Source: JAJEFO01 sp965208685 (GTDB lineage: Bacteria > Pseudomonadota > Alphaproteobacteria > Rhodobacterales > Rhodobacteraceae). Taken from it: a stretch of 64,000 bases of DNA. The translations under genes and the position numbers were made by a program. Positions 42,304 to 51,715 of this stretch are shown here, piece by piece; position 1 is the first letter of the stretch, and every line of letters starts with the position of its first letter. The stretch is taken from contig CBDBPL010000007.1 in NCBI GenBank assembly GCA_965208685.1, positions 4,216,001 through 4,280,000 of the forward strand, in the 5' to 3' direction. The notes under the pieces are model-generated. The model searched no databases, had not been told where the DNA came from, and worked only from the letters and a program-made list of their open reading frames with translations.

Positions 42304-44862
42304 ATGAGATACCTATCGCCTCCGCTCGTCGCCGCTCTCCTGACGGTTTCCCAGGCCGCGGCCAATCCTGATGAAGCCCCGGACATCCGGGCCCTGGTCG
42401 AGTCCGAGATCGGGGGAGGATTCAGGGTCGTCGAACTGACCCTCACCGCCGAGGATCTCCGGCGCGACGGGTCCGACGCAAGCTACTACGGCGAATTCGC
42501 AGCGTCCGTGACCCTTCCGGTCGCGTTCTATCACGAAATCGGCCGTGGCGACGGATATCTTCTGGTCGGCAAGCTCCTGGAGAGAGGCGCGATCGTTCCG
42601 GCGTTCGGCAACGCCGTCGCGGTCTACGGGGACGGCAGCTGGACTGTCGAAGTCAACGTGCTCGACCTGCAGCTGCCGGGCGGACGCCCGTTTTCGGAGT
42701 TCCGCAGTCCCGGCACCGTCGTTCTCGAGGCTGGCACCGATCTCGTTGACAGGTTCCAGGCGCAACGGGAGGTCGCGCTCCAAGACGCCGAGGCGCTTCG
42801 TGTTCAGGACCTGCGGATCGAGGATGCCGAGACCGCCGCATTGCTGGCCCGTGCCCTGGCCGATGTCGAGGAGCGCGACGTGTCGCTGGCGCAAGCTCTC
42901 GCAGCGCTCAAGCAGTCGGAAATCTCCGAGGCGGAGACCGCGGCGCTGCTGGCCCGCGCCCTGGCCGACGTCGAGGCGCGCGACGCGTCTGGCGGAGGCT
43001 GGCGCAGCAGCGCTCGCATTGCTGGTCCGCGCCCTGGCGACTCGAGCAGTCGGAAATCACCGAGGCGGAGACCGCGGCGCTGCTGGTCCGCGCCCTGGCC
43101 GACATCGAGGCGCGCGACGCTCGGGCGGTCGAAAGCCGCCGAGGCCGAGGCCTCGCTGTCGCTCAGGCTTGAAGAGGCGCGGGCCGACGGGACCGGCGCT
43201 CGGGACCGCAGGCGGAGACCGCGGCGCGGCTGGCGCGCGCTGGCCGACGTCGAGGCGCGCGACGCGTCCCTGGCGGCACTCGCGGCGCTCGGGCAGTCTG
43301 AAGCCGCCGAGGCGGAGACCGCGGCGCTGCTGGCCCGCGCCCTGGCCGACGTCGAGGCGCGCGACGTGTCCCTGATGGAAGCTTACGCGGCGCTCGAGCG
43401 GTCGGAAGTCTCCGAGGCCGAGACCGCGGCGCTGCTGGTCCGCGCCCTGGCCGACGTCGAGGCGCGCGACGCGTCCCTGGCGGAGACGCTTGCGGCGCTC
43501 GAGCGGTCGGAGGCCGCCGAGGCGGAGACCGCTGCGTCGCTGGCCCTTGTCCAGTCCGACCTGGGCAAGGCCCGAAGCGTCGCCGAGGCCGATGCCGCGG
43601 TCATCAGGGAGCTGCTGGCGCAGGCCGAAAGCGCGCGTGCGGAACTCGACGCGAAGGAGGCCGCGCGGCTCGCGGAGGCGGCGATCGCGGAGGCGCTGCG
43701 CGAGAGGCTGAGCAACTCGGAGGCCGAGCTGACCGCGCTGTCGCTCAGGCTCGAGGAGGCGCGGAAGAGGGCCGAGGAGACGCTCACGCTGCTGGCGGCG
43801 GCGGACGCGGCCGAGGCGGACCTGAACGCGCGGCTTGCCGAGGTGATCGCGAAGTTCGACCTTGCGGAGGGCCTGCGGGGGCGGGCCGAGGCCGAGCGGG
43901 ACGACGCGCGGGCCGAGGCCGCCCGGCTGGCGGCGGACCGGGACCGGCTGCAGGACGACGTGGCGACGCTCCGGGACGCGGAGGCGGACGCGGAGGGGCT
44001 CCGCGAGGAGCTGGCGGCCGCCCTGGCGGCGCGGCTGGCCGCCGAGGACGCGCGCGCGAGCGCGCTCGGGGCGCGGGACCGCGAGCGGCTGCTTCTCGAG
44101 ACCGCGAACCGGAGGCTCTCGGAAGAGCGGGAGATCTCCGCGCAGGCGCGGCGCGAGGTCGCGCTGCTGAACGCGCAGGTGGCCGCGCTTCGCACGCAGC
44201 TCGCCGAGCTCTCGGCGCTGCTGGACAGCGCCGAGGAGCGGGACAGGGCGGCCGGGGTGCAGATCGAGGAGCTGGGCAGCCGGCTCAACCAGGCCCTGGC
44301 GCGGGTCGCCGCGGAGCAGAGGCGGCGCGCGGAGCTGGAGGCGGCGGAGGCGGAGCGCCTGCGGCGCGAGAAGGCGGCGCTGGACGAGGAGGTCGTCGAC
44401 CTCGCCGCCTACCGGTCGGAGTTCTTCGGGACGCTGCGGCGGGTGCTGGGCGAGCGGGAGGGGGTGCGGATCGTCGGCGACCGGTTCCTGTTCTCGTCCG
44501 AGGTGCTGTTCGAGAGCGGCTCCGCGACCCTCCTGCCGGAGGGGCAGGCCTCGATCGCGGAGGTCGCGGGGATCCTCGTGGACGTGGCCGACGAGATCCC
44601 CCCGAACCTCGACTGGGTGCTGCGGGTCGACGGGCACACCGACAACGCGCCGGTCACGGTCGCGGGCGAGTTCGCGGACAACTGGGAGCTCAGCGCGGGG
44701 CGCGCGCTGTCGGTGGTGAAATACATGACCGGGACGCTGGGCTTCCCGCCGGAGCGGCTGGCCGCCGCGGGCTTCAGCGAGTTCCGGCCCGTCGACCCGG
44801 AGAACTCCGACGCCGCAAGGGCGCAGAACCGCCGCATCGAGCTCAAGCTCACCGAACGCTGA
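42304..44862 (+). CDS. OmpA-domain protein with a long coiled coil of 35-residue repeats
   Basis: 852 residues. A signal peptide (MRYLSPPLVAALLTVSQAAA) is followed by a folded N-terminal domain to about residue 160, then Ala/Glu/Leu-rich coiled coil to about 700, then an OmpA-type peptidoglycan-binding domain: FSSEVLFESGSATLLPEGQA, VDGHTDNAPVTV and the Arg-containing AQNRRIELKLTE. Likely an envelope protein tethered to peptidoglycan, with the coiled coil spanning the periplasm. Residues about 230-320 include Arg/Pro-rich segments (RKSPRRRPRRCWSAPWPTSR) that are the repeat DNA read in the wrong frame, bracketed by compensating indels, so the locus may contain sequence errors or recent repeat rearrangement. 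Confidence 0.85.
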   Translation: MRYLSPPLVAALLTVSQAAANPDEAPDIRALVESEIGGGFRVVELTLTAEDLRRDGSDASYYGEFAASVTLPVAFYHEIGRGDGYLLVGKLLERGAIVPAFGNAVAVYGDGSWTVEVNVLDLQLPGGRPFSEFRSPGTVVLEAGTDLVDRFQAQREVALQDAEALRVQDLRIEDAETAALLARALADVEERDVSLAQALAALKQSEISEAETAALLARALADVEARDASGGGWRSSARIAGPRPGDSSSRKSPRRRPRRCWSAPWPTSRRATLGRSKAAEAEASLSLRLEEARADGTGARDRRRRPRRGWRALADVEARDASLAALAALGQSEAAEAETAALLARALADVEARDVSLMEAYAALERSEVSEAETAALLVRALADVEARDASLAETLAALERSEAAEAETAASLALVQSDLGKARSVAEADAAVIRELLAQAESARAELDAKEAARLAEAAIAEALRERLSNSEAELTALSLRLEEARKRAEETLTLLAAADAAEADLNARLAEVIAKFDLAEGLRGRAEAERDDARAEAARLAADRDRLQDDVATLRDAEADAEGLREELAAALAARLAAEDARASALGARDRERLLLETANRRLSEEREISAQARREVALLNAQVAALRTQLAELSALLDSAEERDRAAGVQIEELGSRLNQALARVAAEQRRRAELEAAEAERLRREKAALDEEVVDLAAYRSEFFGTLRRVLGEREGVRIVGDRFLFSSEVLFESGSATLLPEGQASIAEVAGILVDVADEIPPNLDWVLRVDGHTDNAPVTVAGEFADNWELSAGRALSVVKYMTGTLGFPPERLAAAGFSEFRPVDPENSDAARAQNRRIELKLTER
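42822..43545 (+). repeat. 105-bp (35-residue) tandem repeats encoding coiled coil
   Basis: The unit is close to AETAALLARALADVEARDAS followed by LAETLAALERSEAAE, 35 residues or five heptads, seen at least five to six times with small differences. Within about 42991-43260 the copies are damaged by small indels. For example GACGCGTCC-CTGGCG of good copies appears as GACGCGT-CTGGCG near 42990, shifting the frame until later changes restore it. Confidence 0.8.
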
Positions 44863-44916
44863 ACGCGCGGACCGCTTGCGCTCGGCAGGGCGGCAGTCTA
44901 AACGCGGGCTCGCATT

Positions 44917-44992
44917 GCCGCATTAGCTCAGCTGGTAGAGCAATCGCTTCGTAAGCGATGGGTCGGGGGTTCGAATCCCTCATGCGGCACCA
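44917..44992 (+). tRNA. tRNA-Thr (anticodon CGU)
   Basis: 76 bases including an encoded CCA end. Acceptor stem GCCGCAT/ATGCGGC, D-arm AGCTCAGCTGGTAGAGC, anticodon stem-loop ATCGCTTCGTAAGCGAT with anticodon CGT, T-arm GGGGGTTCGAATCCCTC. The CGU anticodon reads ACG threonine codons. Confidence 0.97.
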
Positions 44993-45027
44993 GGCTTCCG
45001 CCGCCAGTTTCCAGGCAACTGATTCCT

Positions 45028-46593
45028 TCACCGCGCGCTGTCGGCGGACTCCTTCTGTCCTGCGCCTTCGACAACATAGTCTACAGGCGGGTCCACAGTC
45101 TTTGCCGGCTCATTGACGGTTGCACTTGATGCCGATGCCTCTTCCTCGCGAGCCGATTCACCTTGGTCGACATCGGAATCGTCATCTTGCATGGCCTCGG
45201 AATCATCCGGCGCGTCGGTTGCCCCGACGATGAGCGGAAGCATCTCGGCTCCCGTGGAAGGTGGTGCGGCACCGTCGCTTGGCCTCTTCCAGGTCAAGGT
45301 GTCAAAGCTCTCGCACCGCTCGCAGACGGGCTCCCAGCGCGCATGCGCGCAATGGCAATTCTCGCACACCCACTGCGGGTCGCGTGGTGCTGCAAGTGCA
45401 CGCGCCAACCACCCCTTAACAACGGCGTCATCGGCCCCGAAGCCGCGCTCGATCGCTGCCATGATGGTCAGGACCCGCGCGGTGGGATCGGCCTCGGCCA
45501 AGTCCCCGATCGCATCACGGGCGGCGGGAAAGTTCTCCGCCGCAATCTGCAGTTCCGCCTCAAGCATTCGGGTTTCGGGATGATCCGGCTGCACGCCCGT
45601 CAACGCTGCAAACCGCTTGACGCGGCCCTCCGGCGATTCCTCGGGATCGAGTCGGGCGAAGGCGGCGGCAAGGTCTGGATGCGGTTGCGCGCCCCAGGCC
45701 TTCTTCAGGATTCGCAACGCATTCTTCGGCTTGTTGCGGGCCATGTATCCATCGGCGGCCATGACTGCCGCCGGGACAAGATCCGGAGAGAGCCGGTTCG
45801 CTTCGATCGCCTTTTCGCGCGCCTCAACGGATCTGTCGTCGCGCAGGATGTCCTGAGCCTCGCCAAGCGCAAGCACTGCGTCGCGACGCCGATGAACATC
45901 GCGCGGCAGCGCGCCTTGCCTGAGCTTGGTGCCGAGTGTCTTTCGTGCTCCGGTCCAGTCATGGGCACCGGCCTGGAGCCTGAGGAGGACGTCTTGGGTT
46001 TCGGCATGCGCAGGCCTCAACGCAAACGCCTTTTCCGCGAGCTTCAGCGCAATGTCGGTATTGCCGGTCGCCAGTTGCTGCCTCATCAGCCCCCTGATTC
46101 CGACGAATCGCGTTCGATCGTCCTCAAGAAGGCGCTTGTAGGCTGTCTCGGCCTGAACCGCATCGCCGGCCTGCTCGGCAGCCTGTGCGGTCAGGAGAGA
46201 TGTGAGCTCCTGGCGCCACAGCAGTTTCTCGGCTCGCGATGCCTTTGAAAGCGCCACCCCGGACTCGCCCGATGCGAGCGCGATCATCCCCTCGGCAAGG
46301 GCATCAAACCCCTTGCGTTCGCGCCGACGGTCGAAGAAGCGGTCGATCGAAGTCCTGTCGCCCGCGACAAAGCGCAAGAATGCAGCGACCAGCCCCATGA
46401 CCTTGAAACAGACCCAGGCCGCAATCAGGAACGCCATCAACGCAATGACCGCCTCAAGCGGGCCCAAATAGTATTCCGTGCCCGCAACCGACAGCCGAAT
46501 CCCGACGTCTGTTTCGATCAGCTGTTCCGCACCCCATGCAGCGACCGCGATCAGCACGACGAAGAGAATGATTTTCAGAAGCGGCCAGAGCAT
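45028..46593 (-). CDS. hemY: HemY-like TPR membrane protein
   Basis: 521 residues. Two N-terminal membrane helices (LLKIILFVVLIAVAAWG and VIALMAFLIAAWVCFKVMGL) flank the HemY segment DVGIRLSVAGTEYYLGPLEA. The rest is TPR-like (LRPAHAETQDVLLRLQAGAH etc.). Near the C-terminus WVCENCHCAHARWEPVCERC is a four-cysteine zinc-ribbon-like motif typical of alphaproteobacterial HemY. The last 80 residues are low-complexity. Part of the minus-strand group hemD - COG4223 - hemY. Precise role is not settled; the gene is linked to heme synthesis by neighbourhood, not enzymology. Confidence 0.92.
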   Translation of the reverse strand: MLWPLLKIILFVVLIAVAAWGAEQLIETDVGIRLSVAGTEYYLGPLEAVIALMAFLIAAWVCFKVMGLVAAFLRFVAGDRTSIDRFFDRRRERKGFDALAEGMIALASGESGVALSKASRAEKLLWRQELTSLLTAQAAEQAGDAVQAETAYKRLLEDDRTRFVGIRGLMRQQLATGNTDIALKLAEKAFALRPAHAETQDVLLRLQAGAHDWTGARKTLGTKLRQGALPRDVHRRRDAVLALGEAQDILRDDRSVEAREKAIEANRLSPDLVPAAVMAADGYMARNKPKNALRILKKAWGAQPHPDLAAAFARLDPEESPEGRVKRFAALTGVQPDHPETRMLEAELQIAAENFPAARDAIGDLAEADPTARVLTIMAAIERGFGADDAVVKGWLARALAAPRDPQWVCENCHCAHARWEPVCERCESFDTLTWKRPSDGAAPPSTGAEMLPLIVGATDAPDDSEAMQDDDSDVDQGESAREEEASASSATVNEPAKTVDPPVDYVVEGAGQKESADSAR

Positions 46594-46600
46594 GGGCGCC

Positions 46601-47788
46601 TCAGTTCATCCCGCCGGCAAGCACGTCAATCGCGCCCAGAACCGCCAGGCGGAACTCCGCCTTGGCGATCCAGTCCGCCATGGCGGGCCGTGCTGCGTGC
46701 GGCAGTGTCTCAAGCTCCGCAAGTGCGGCGAGCAGGTCACCTTCGGCGACGCTTGCCTCGGCCCGGGACAGGACGGCATCGGCACTGTCACCCTCCCGTG
46801 GCGTCAACGACCGTGCGTTGGTTGCCTGTCGCAGAAACGTGACGATCCTGTCCCTGATCGTCCCGTCGCCTGCATAGCTCCGCGACACCGCAAGCGAGGC
46901 CCTCGCGGCACCGGGAAACTCCTGCTGCAGCATGAGGAGCGTCGGAATTCCGCTTCGTGCATGGTCGGCCAGTTCGGAGGGAACGTCTTCCATCGTGGAA
47001 ATGACGTCGAAATACGGGGCGCCGGTTTCGACCACCGCACGCAGCCTTGCGATTGCGAAACGATTCCCTGCTGACGATGCGTCGCCAGCCTCGAGCGCCC
47101 TCGTCTCGAGATCGGCAATCCTGGCTTCCGCATCGGCAACGAATTGATCCAGCTGCGTCTTGAATCGCGCGAGCTGCTCTTCGGTTTCGGCGGCCTGAGA
47201 CAGGGACGCGTCGCCGCTCGAGATCTCCAGCGCCTCCACGCGCCGGAACAGCGTGGCAAGCCTTGCATCCAGATCCGAGAGTTCGTCCGATGTCGTCGCC
47301 TGCATCTCCGTGATTTCTGGATCCAGTTCACTCACCTTGCCTTCAAGCGCAGCGATGGCGCCCTCCAGCGCCGAAAGGTCCGGCTGCGGCGGCATCATTT
47401 CCCGGAGTTCGGCCAACTGCTCTTGCAACCTGGCCATGTCCGCCGCGGCCAGCTCAACTCCGGAAAGCGCCTGCTCTGCCTTGTTCGGCTGGCCGGTCAG
47501 ATACGGCAACGAGACTGCGGCAAGAATGCCAAGGGCACCTCCCGCCAAACCGCCAACAATTCCCGAGGCAAGGGAAAATCGCTGACGAGACGCGCCGAAA
47601 AGGTGCCCCGGCGTTCGACCGGACGTCGAAAGCTCCTCTGCCTGCGTCTCGTCCGGATCCGCGTCGGGCGCTCCGCCACTGGCTGCTGCGGTCGCATCCG
47701 ACGGTTCCTGCGGTGCAGTGACCGACGCCGGCTCCGCGGACGACTCCGGGTTCTCGGAAGTCTTTGTGGACTCTGAAGGGTCGGCCAC
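46601..47788 (-). CDS. Mitofilin-like COG4223 membrane protein
   Basis: 395 residues: acidic, Pro/Ser-rich N-terminal 75 residues, one membrane helix (LASGIVGGLAGGALGILAAV), a coiled coil from about 110 to 250 (ARLQEQLAELREM, LDQFVADAEARIADLETRAL), and a helical C-terminal domain ending GAIDVLAGGMN. This matches the alphaproteobacterial COG4223 protein related to mitochondrial mitofilin/Mic60, which is regularly found between hemD and hemY. Seven bp upstream of hemY. Probably shapes or tethers inner membrane. Confidence 0.88.
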   Translation of the reverse strand: MADPSESTKTSENPESSAEPASVTAPQEPSDATAAASGGAPDADPDETQAEELSTSGRTPGHLFGASRQRFSLASGIVGGLAGGALGILAAVSLPYLTGQPNKAEQALSGVELAAADMARLQEQLAELREMMPPQPDLSALEGAIAALEGKVSELDPEITEMQATTSDELSDLDARLATLFRRVEALEISSGDASLSQAAETEEQLARFKTQLDQFVADAEARIADLETRALEAGDASSAGNRFAIARLRAVVETGAPYFDVISTMEDVPSELADHARSGIPTLLMLQQEFPGAARASLAVSRSYAGDGTIRDRIVTFLRQATNARSLTPREGDSADAVLSRAEASVAEGDLLAALAELETLPHAARPAMADWIAKAEFRLAVLGAIDVLAGGMN

Positions 47789-47868
47789 TCGGTCACCTTT
47801 CCATGCCAGTTGCGTGCGTCATTCGGTGTCTGAATCTAATGCCACGCGCGCGCTGCAACAAGAAGGAC

Positions 47869-48549
47869 TCACAGCGCGCCGACAACAAGGTCGCACATGG
47901 AATCAGCGGTCGGTCGTTCGGCCACCCTGAATTCTGCGCCTCCCTTCCAAGCCGTTCTGGCGGCCTCGCTTATGGCAAGGACGACCATTGGCGCCGCGAT
48001 TGCAATGCGCGAAAGAAGCTCTGCGCTCCTCGGCGAAAACACGGGAACGACAATCGGCGAACTGCCGGCAAGAAGCGCGTGCGCTGCCCGCGAAAGCGGC
48101 CGCGGGACCTGGTCGTAGAGCACCGCGTCCACTGTCGGGCCGCCATGCGCGGACAGCCGGTCAGCAAGATTGCATCGGGCATGTTGTCCCCGACAGGCAA
48201 TGGCGGGAAACGTCACTTCCTCGACGCGTTCAAGAAAGGCCTCGGCCGTCTCTCCAAGCGCCTCCGCCCGTGCGCCCAGCCCGCGTGCAAGCGCTGCCGT
48301 GGCTTCGCCCACCGTCAGGACACGGCGGCCTTCAAGATTGTCCCCGAGCTGCCGTACGGCGTTTCCCGACGTCACGACGATCGTGGCAAATTCACTCAGA
48401 TCCGGCGCTTCGCCAACGGGAACGATGTCCATGACAGGCGAGATAACGGTCGGAATGCGCTGCCCCAGCCGCCGTTCGCAATCGGCCAGAAAGCTCCTTG
48501 ATTGCGCCTCAGGCCTGGTGAGAAGAAGTGTGGGCCCGGGACCGTCCAT
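47869..48549 (-). CDS. hemD: Uroporphyrinogen-III synthase
   Basis: 226 residues from the ATG at 48549 (MDGPGPTLLLTRPEAQSRSF); a frame extending to 48825 would overlap tsaD and is rejected. ATIVVTSGNAVRQL, VGEATAALARGLG, FLERVEEVTFP and the C-terminal SPIVVPVFSPRSAELLSRI fit the two-lobed HemD fold, whose sequence is weakly conserved. It closes and rearranges hydroxymethylbilane to uroporphyrinogen III. Divergent from tsaD, as in related genomes. Confidence 0.87.
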   Translation of the reverse strand: MDGPGPTLLLTRPEAQSRSFLADCERRLGQRIPTVISPVMDIVPVGEAPDLSEFATIVVTSGNAVRQLGDNLEGRRVLTVGEATAALARGLGARAEALGETAEAFLERVEEVTFPAIACRGQHARCNLADRLSAHGGPTVDAVLYDQVPRPLSRAAHALLAGSSPIVVPVFSPRSAELLSRIAIAAPMVVLAISEAARTAWKGGAEFRVAERPTADSMCDLVVGAL

Positions 48550-48620
48550 GTCGACGCCTTCTTGTGTGAGGCACTGCCCGGTGATACCTGCGGTCGGAAA
48601 GCCGCGCAAGCCGAACGCCC

Positions 48621-49700
48621 ATGGCACGTCTCTTCCTCGGAATAGAATCCAGCTGTGACGACACGGCGGCTGCCGTCGTGTCGGAAGACAGAAGGATCCT
48701 GTCTTCAATCGTTGCGGATCAAGCCTCCCTGCACGCGGCCTTTGGCGGAATCGTTCCCGAAATCGCCGCGCGCGCGCATGCCGAGAAGCTCGACATCGCA
48801 GTCGAGGCCGCACTGGACGAAGCAAGCATCGGCGCCTCGGACATCGACACCGTCGCCGTCACGGCAGGTCCGGGCCTGATAGGCGGCGTTCTTGCCGGCG
48901 TGATGTGTGCAAGGGGAATTGCCACGGGGCTCGGCAGGCCGCTTCTCGGAGTCAACCATCTCGCCGGTCACGCGTTGACTCCCCGGCTGACGGACAATGT
49001 CGCGTTTCCCTACCTTCTGCTTCTGGTCTCCGGCGGTCACTGCCAACTGCTGATTGTCTCCGGCCCGGACAGCTTTCGGCGCCTCGGCGGCACCCTGGAC
49101 GACTCGCCCGGCGAGGCCTTTGACAAGACGGCACGCGCCCTCGGCCTTCCCGGACCTGGTGGCCCGGCCGTGGAAGAAGAGGCCGCAAACGGAGACCCGG
49201 AGCGATTTGGCTTTCCAAGGCCGTTGCTTGACCGTCCCGACTGCAACATGAGCTTTTCGGGGCTGAAGACCGCGTTGGTCCGCGAGCGCGATGCCCTGGT
49301 CTCTGGATCAGGCGGGCTGTCCGCGCAGGATCGTGCCGATCTCTGTGCCGGCTTCCAGGCTGCGGTGACCGAGATCCTGGCCGTGAAGACGGCGCGTGCA
49401 ACTGAATCCTACCTCTCGCTGAACCCGTGCACGCCAGCCATCGCCGTCGCGGGCGGTGTCGCGGCCAACGCCGAGATACGTGGCGGGCTCGATGCCGTCG
49501 CAAGGCGATACGATCTCGGATTCGTTGCGCCTCCGGCTGCGCTGTGCACGGACAATGCTGCCATGATCGCCTGGGCTGGAATCGAGCTTGACCGGATCGC
49601 GAATCCCGGACTCGTTCCCCTCGTCGCACGCCCGCGCTGGCCGCTGGACACAAGTCAACCAGCCCTCCTGGGATCGGGCGCGAAAGGCGCAAAGGCATGA
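48621..49700 (+). CDS. tsaD: tRNA N6-adenosine threonylcarbamoyltransferase
   Basis: 359 residues. LFLGIESSCDDTAAAVV is the ASKHA start; GGIVPEIAARAH and LAGHALTP supply the metal-binding histidines; LLLVSGGHCQLL and DDSPGEAFDKTARALGL bind nucleotide; FVAPPAALCTDNAAMIAW is the C-terminal signature. Attaches threonylcarbamoyl to A37 of ANN-decoding tRNAs. Overlaps gpsA by four bases. Confidence 0.97.
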   Translation: MARLFLGIESSCDDTAAAVVSEDRRILSSIVADQASLHAAFGGIVPEIAARAHAEKLDIAVEAALDEASIGASDIDTVAVTAGPGLIGGVLAGVMCARGIATGLGRPLLGVNHLAGHALTPRLTDNVAFPYLLLLVSGGHCQLLIVSGPDSFRRLGGTLDDSPGEAFDKTARALGLPGPGGPAVEEEAANGDPERFGFPRPLLDRPDCNMSFSGLKTALVRERDALVSGSGGLSAQDRADLCAGFQAAVTEILAVKTARATESYLSLNPCTPAIAVAGGVAANAEIRGGLDAVARRYDLGFVAPPAALCTDNAAMIAWAGIELDRIANPGLVPLVARPRWPLDTSQPALLGSGAKGAKA

Positions 49701-50656
49701 ACCTGTCCGTCTTGGGAGCAGGCGCGTTCGGAACCGCGCTTGCAATCGCCCTTTCACGAGACGGGACAAGGGTCACGCTCTGGTCCCGTGATGCCTGCGA
49801 TGCGGCGCGCATGCAGGAAACGAGACGAACTGGCGTACGTCTTCCGGGCCATCATCTGCCCGACAGCCTGCAGGTCACAGCCGACGAGGCCGCCTTCGGT
49901 GCCGCAGTCTGCCTTGTCGCCGTGCCCACCCAGAATCTTGCGTCCTTTTTGCGGGATCACGACTTTGGAAGCGGCGGCGCGATCATTGCCTGTTGCAAGG
50001 GGATTGATCGAGCCACCGGATTGGGGCCGGTTGCGACGATTCAGGCCGCTCGACCCTCGCACACGGCCGCAATGATGACTGGCCCGAGCTTTGCCGTCGA
50101 CATTGCAAACGGGCTGCCCACGGCAATTGTCCTTGCGACGGAACGCGCGAAGGAATCCAGGAAGCTGCAGGCGTCGCTCACGCGCCCGCTCCTGCGCCTC
50201 TATCGATCCACGGACGTCCCCGGCGCCGAACTCGGCGGAGCGCTCAAGAACGTTGTTGCGCTTGCCGCGGGAATCTCCGTCGGCGCCGGGTTCGGCGACA
50301 GCGCGCGCGCCTCGGTGATCGCCCGCGGGTTCGGCGAGCTTGTGCGCTATGCAGCCTTGCAGGGAGCAAGGAGAAAGACGCTCCACGGGCTTTCGGGACT
50401 GGGAGACCTCGTGCTGACCTGCATGTCCGAGAAGTCTCGCAACTTCAGCGCGGGCGTTGCACTGGGCCGGGGCGTTGACATCGATCGGGAGACAACGGTT
50501 GAAGGGCTTGCAACCGCGCCGGTCGTCGCGGAGAGCGCGGCGGCGGCCGGCCTGGATCTTCCGGTCATGCAGGCGACGGCGGACGTCATTGAGGGGCGCC
50601 TTGACATTTCCCGGGCCGTCGAGGCCCTGTTGTCGCGACCCGTGGGAAAGGAGTAG
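49697..50656 (+). CDS. gpsA: Glycerol-3-phosphate dehydrogenase [NAD(P)+]
   Basis: 319 residues. LSVLGAGAFGTALAIALS is the dinucleotide-binding loop; VAVPTQNLASFL, GPSFAVDIANGLPTAIVLA and ELGGALKNVVALAAGISVGA (with the catalytic Lys) match GpsA, and LSGLGDLVLTCMSEKSRNFS is the C-terminal signature. Reduces dihydroxyacetone phosphate to sn-glycerol-3-phosphate for phospholipid synthesis. Translationally coupled to tsaD (ATGA). Confidence 0.97.
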   Translation: MNLSVLGAGAFGTALAIALSRDGTRVTLWSRDACDAARMQETRRTGVRLPGHHLPDSLQVTADEAAFGAAVCLVAVPTQNLASFLRDHDFGSGGAIIACCKGIDRATGLGPVATIQAARPSHTAAMMTGPSFAVDIANGLPTAIVLATERAKESRKLQASLTRPLLRLYRSTDVPGAELGGALKNVVALAAGISVGAGFGDSARASVIARGFGELVRYAALQGARRKTLHGLSGLGDLVLTCMSEKSRNFSAGVALGRGVDIDRETTVEGLATAPVVAESAAAAGLDLPVMQATADVIEGRLDISRAVEALLSRPVGKE

Positions 50657-50659
50657 GCC

Positions 50660-51079
50660 ATGGCATATTGGCTTTTCAAGTCGGAGCCGTCCACCTGGAG
50701 CTGGGACGAACAGGTTGCACAAGGCGATGCAGGAGAGGAATGGGACGGGGTCCGCAACTACCAGGCGCGGAACCACATGCGACAAATGAAGGTCGGGGAC
50801 CGGGGCTTCTTCTATCACTCGCAGAAGGACAAGGAGATTGTCGGAACCGTCGAAGTCGTCGCCGAAGCCCATCCCGACAGCACCACCGATGATGCGCGCT
50901 GGGAATGCGTGGACATCAAGGCGATCATGCCGCTCAAGACTCCGGTGTCGCTTGAGCGCATCAAGCAGGAACCGCTTCTTGCGGACATGGTGCTCGTCAG
51001 GAATTCCCGCCTGTCGGTGCAGCCGGTACGGGATGCGGAGTGGAAGCTCATATGCGGAATGGGCGGGATCGATCCCTGA
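50660..51079 (+). CDS. EVE domain-containing protein
   Basis: 139 residues beginning MAYWLFKSEPSTWSWDEQVA, with EWDGVRNYQARNHMRQMKVG and GFFYHSQKDKEIVGTVEVV; these aromatic-rich blocks define the EVE (PUA-like) fold, which binds modified bases in DNA or RNA. Starts 3 bp after gpsA. In related genomes it follows tsaD-gpsA, often with a YCII protein that is missing here. Confidence 0.92.
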   Translation: MAYWLFKSEPSTWSWDEQVAQGDAGEEWDGVRNYQARNHMRQMKVGDRGFFYHSQKDKEIVGTVEVVAEAHPDSTTDDARWECVDIKAIMPLKTPVSLERIKQEPLLADMVLVRNSRLSVQPVRDAEWKLICGMGGIDP

Positions 51080-51142
51080 GAAATTCTGGTCAGGCGGCTG
51101 CTTTGCGCGTAGCCTGCCCGCACGGCGGACAAGGAGGGTACA

Positions 51143-51535
51143 ATGGAAATCATCAGCGTAATCGTGGCGGCGGTCGGCGGATTTGCCTTTGGCGCCGCTT
51201 GGTACATGGCTTTGTCCAAGCAATGGGTTGCCGCTTCAGGCATCGAGGTGGACGAACGCGGACGCCCCGCCAACGAGAGCAAGACGCCTTTCATCCTGGC
51301 AGGAATCGCGATGCTCCTCGTGGCGGGAATGATGCGGCACATGTTTGCCATGTCCGGGATAGACACGCTTGCGGCCGGTCTTGTCGGTGGCCTGGGTGTC
51401 GGGCTGTTCTTCATATCGCCCTGGATCATGATCAACAACGCATATGGCGACAGGCCGTTCAACCTTACGCTGATCGACGGCGGATACGCCACGTTCGGTT
51501 GCGCAGTCATCGGCGCCATTCTCGGAATCATCTGA
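51143..51535 (+). CDS. DUF1761 membrane protein
   Basis: 130 residues with four hydrophobic segments: IISVIVAAVGGFAFGAAWYM, FILAGIAMLLVAGMM, TLAAGLVGGLGVGLFFISPW and FGCAVIGAILGII. The YGDRPFNLTLIDGGYAT segment is typical of DUF1761. Good ribosome-binding site AAGGAGG before the ATG. Function unknown. Confidence 0.87.
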   Translation: MEIISVIVAAVGGFAFGAAWYMALSKQWVAASGIEVDERGRPANESKTPFILAGIAMLLVAGMMRHMFAMSGIDTLAAGLVGGLGVGLFFISPWIMINNAYGDRPFNLTLIDGGYATFGCAVIGAILGII

Positions 51536-51545
51536 TCCAGGGCCT

Positions 51546-51567
51546 CGGCATCGTGGCCGCGATGCCG
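51546..51567 (+). terminator. Candidate terminator after the tsaD operon
   Basis: CGGCATCG-TGGCCG-CGATGCCG, a perfect 8-bp stem 10 bp beyond the DUF1761 stop, extendable by further pairs including a G-T wobble. No T-run follows. Confidence 0.5.
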
Positions 51568-51715
51568 GGGCAATTCCCTCGCCGGATGAACTTCGAATGA
51601 GGCTTCGGCCTGCCGCCCGGGTTGCATTCTCGCGCGCGCTGCACGGGCGGATTTTCCCGTCCCAGGCGAGCCCAAGGCGATGTGACGTGCGCAGGGACGG
51701 CGCGTCGCGCGCGAC

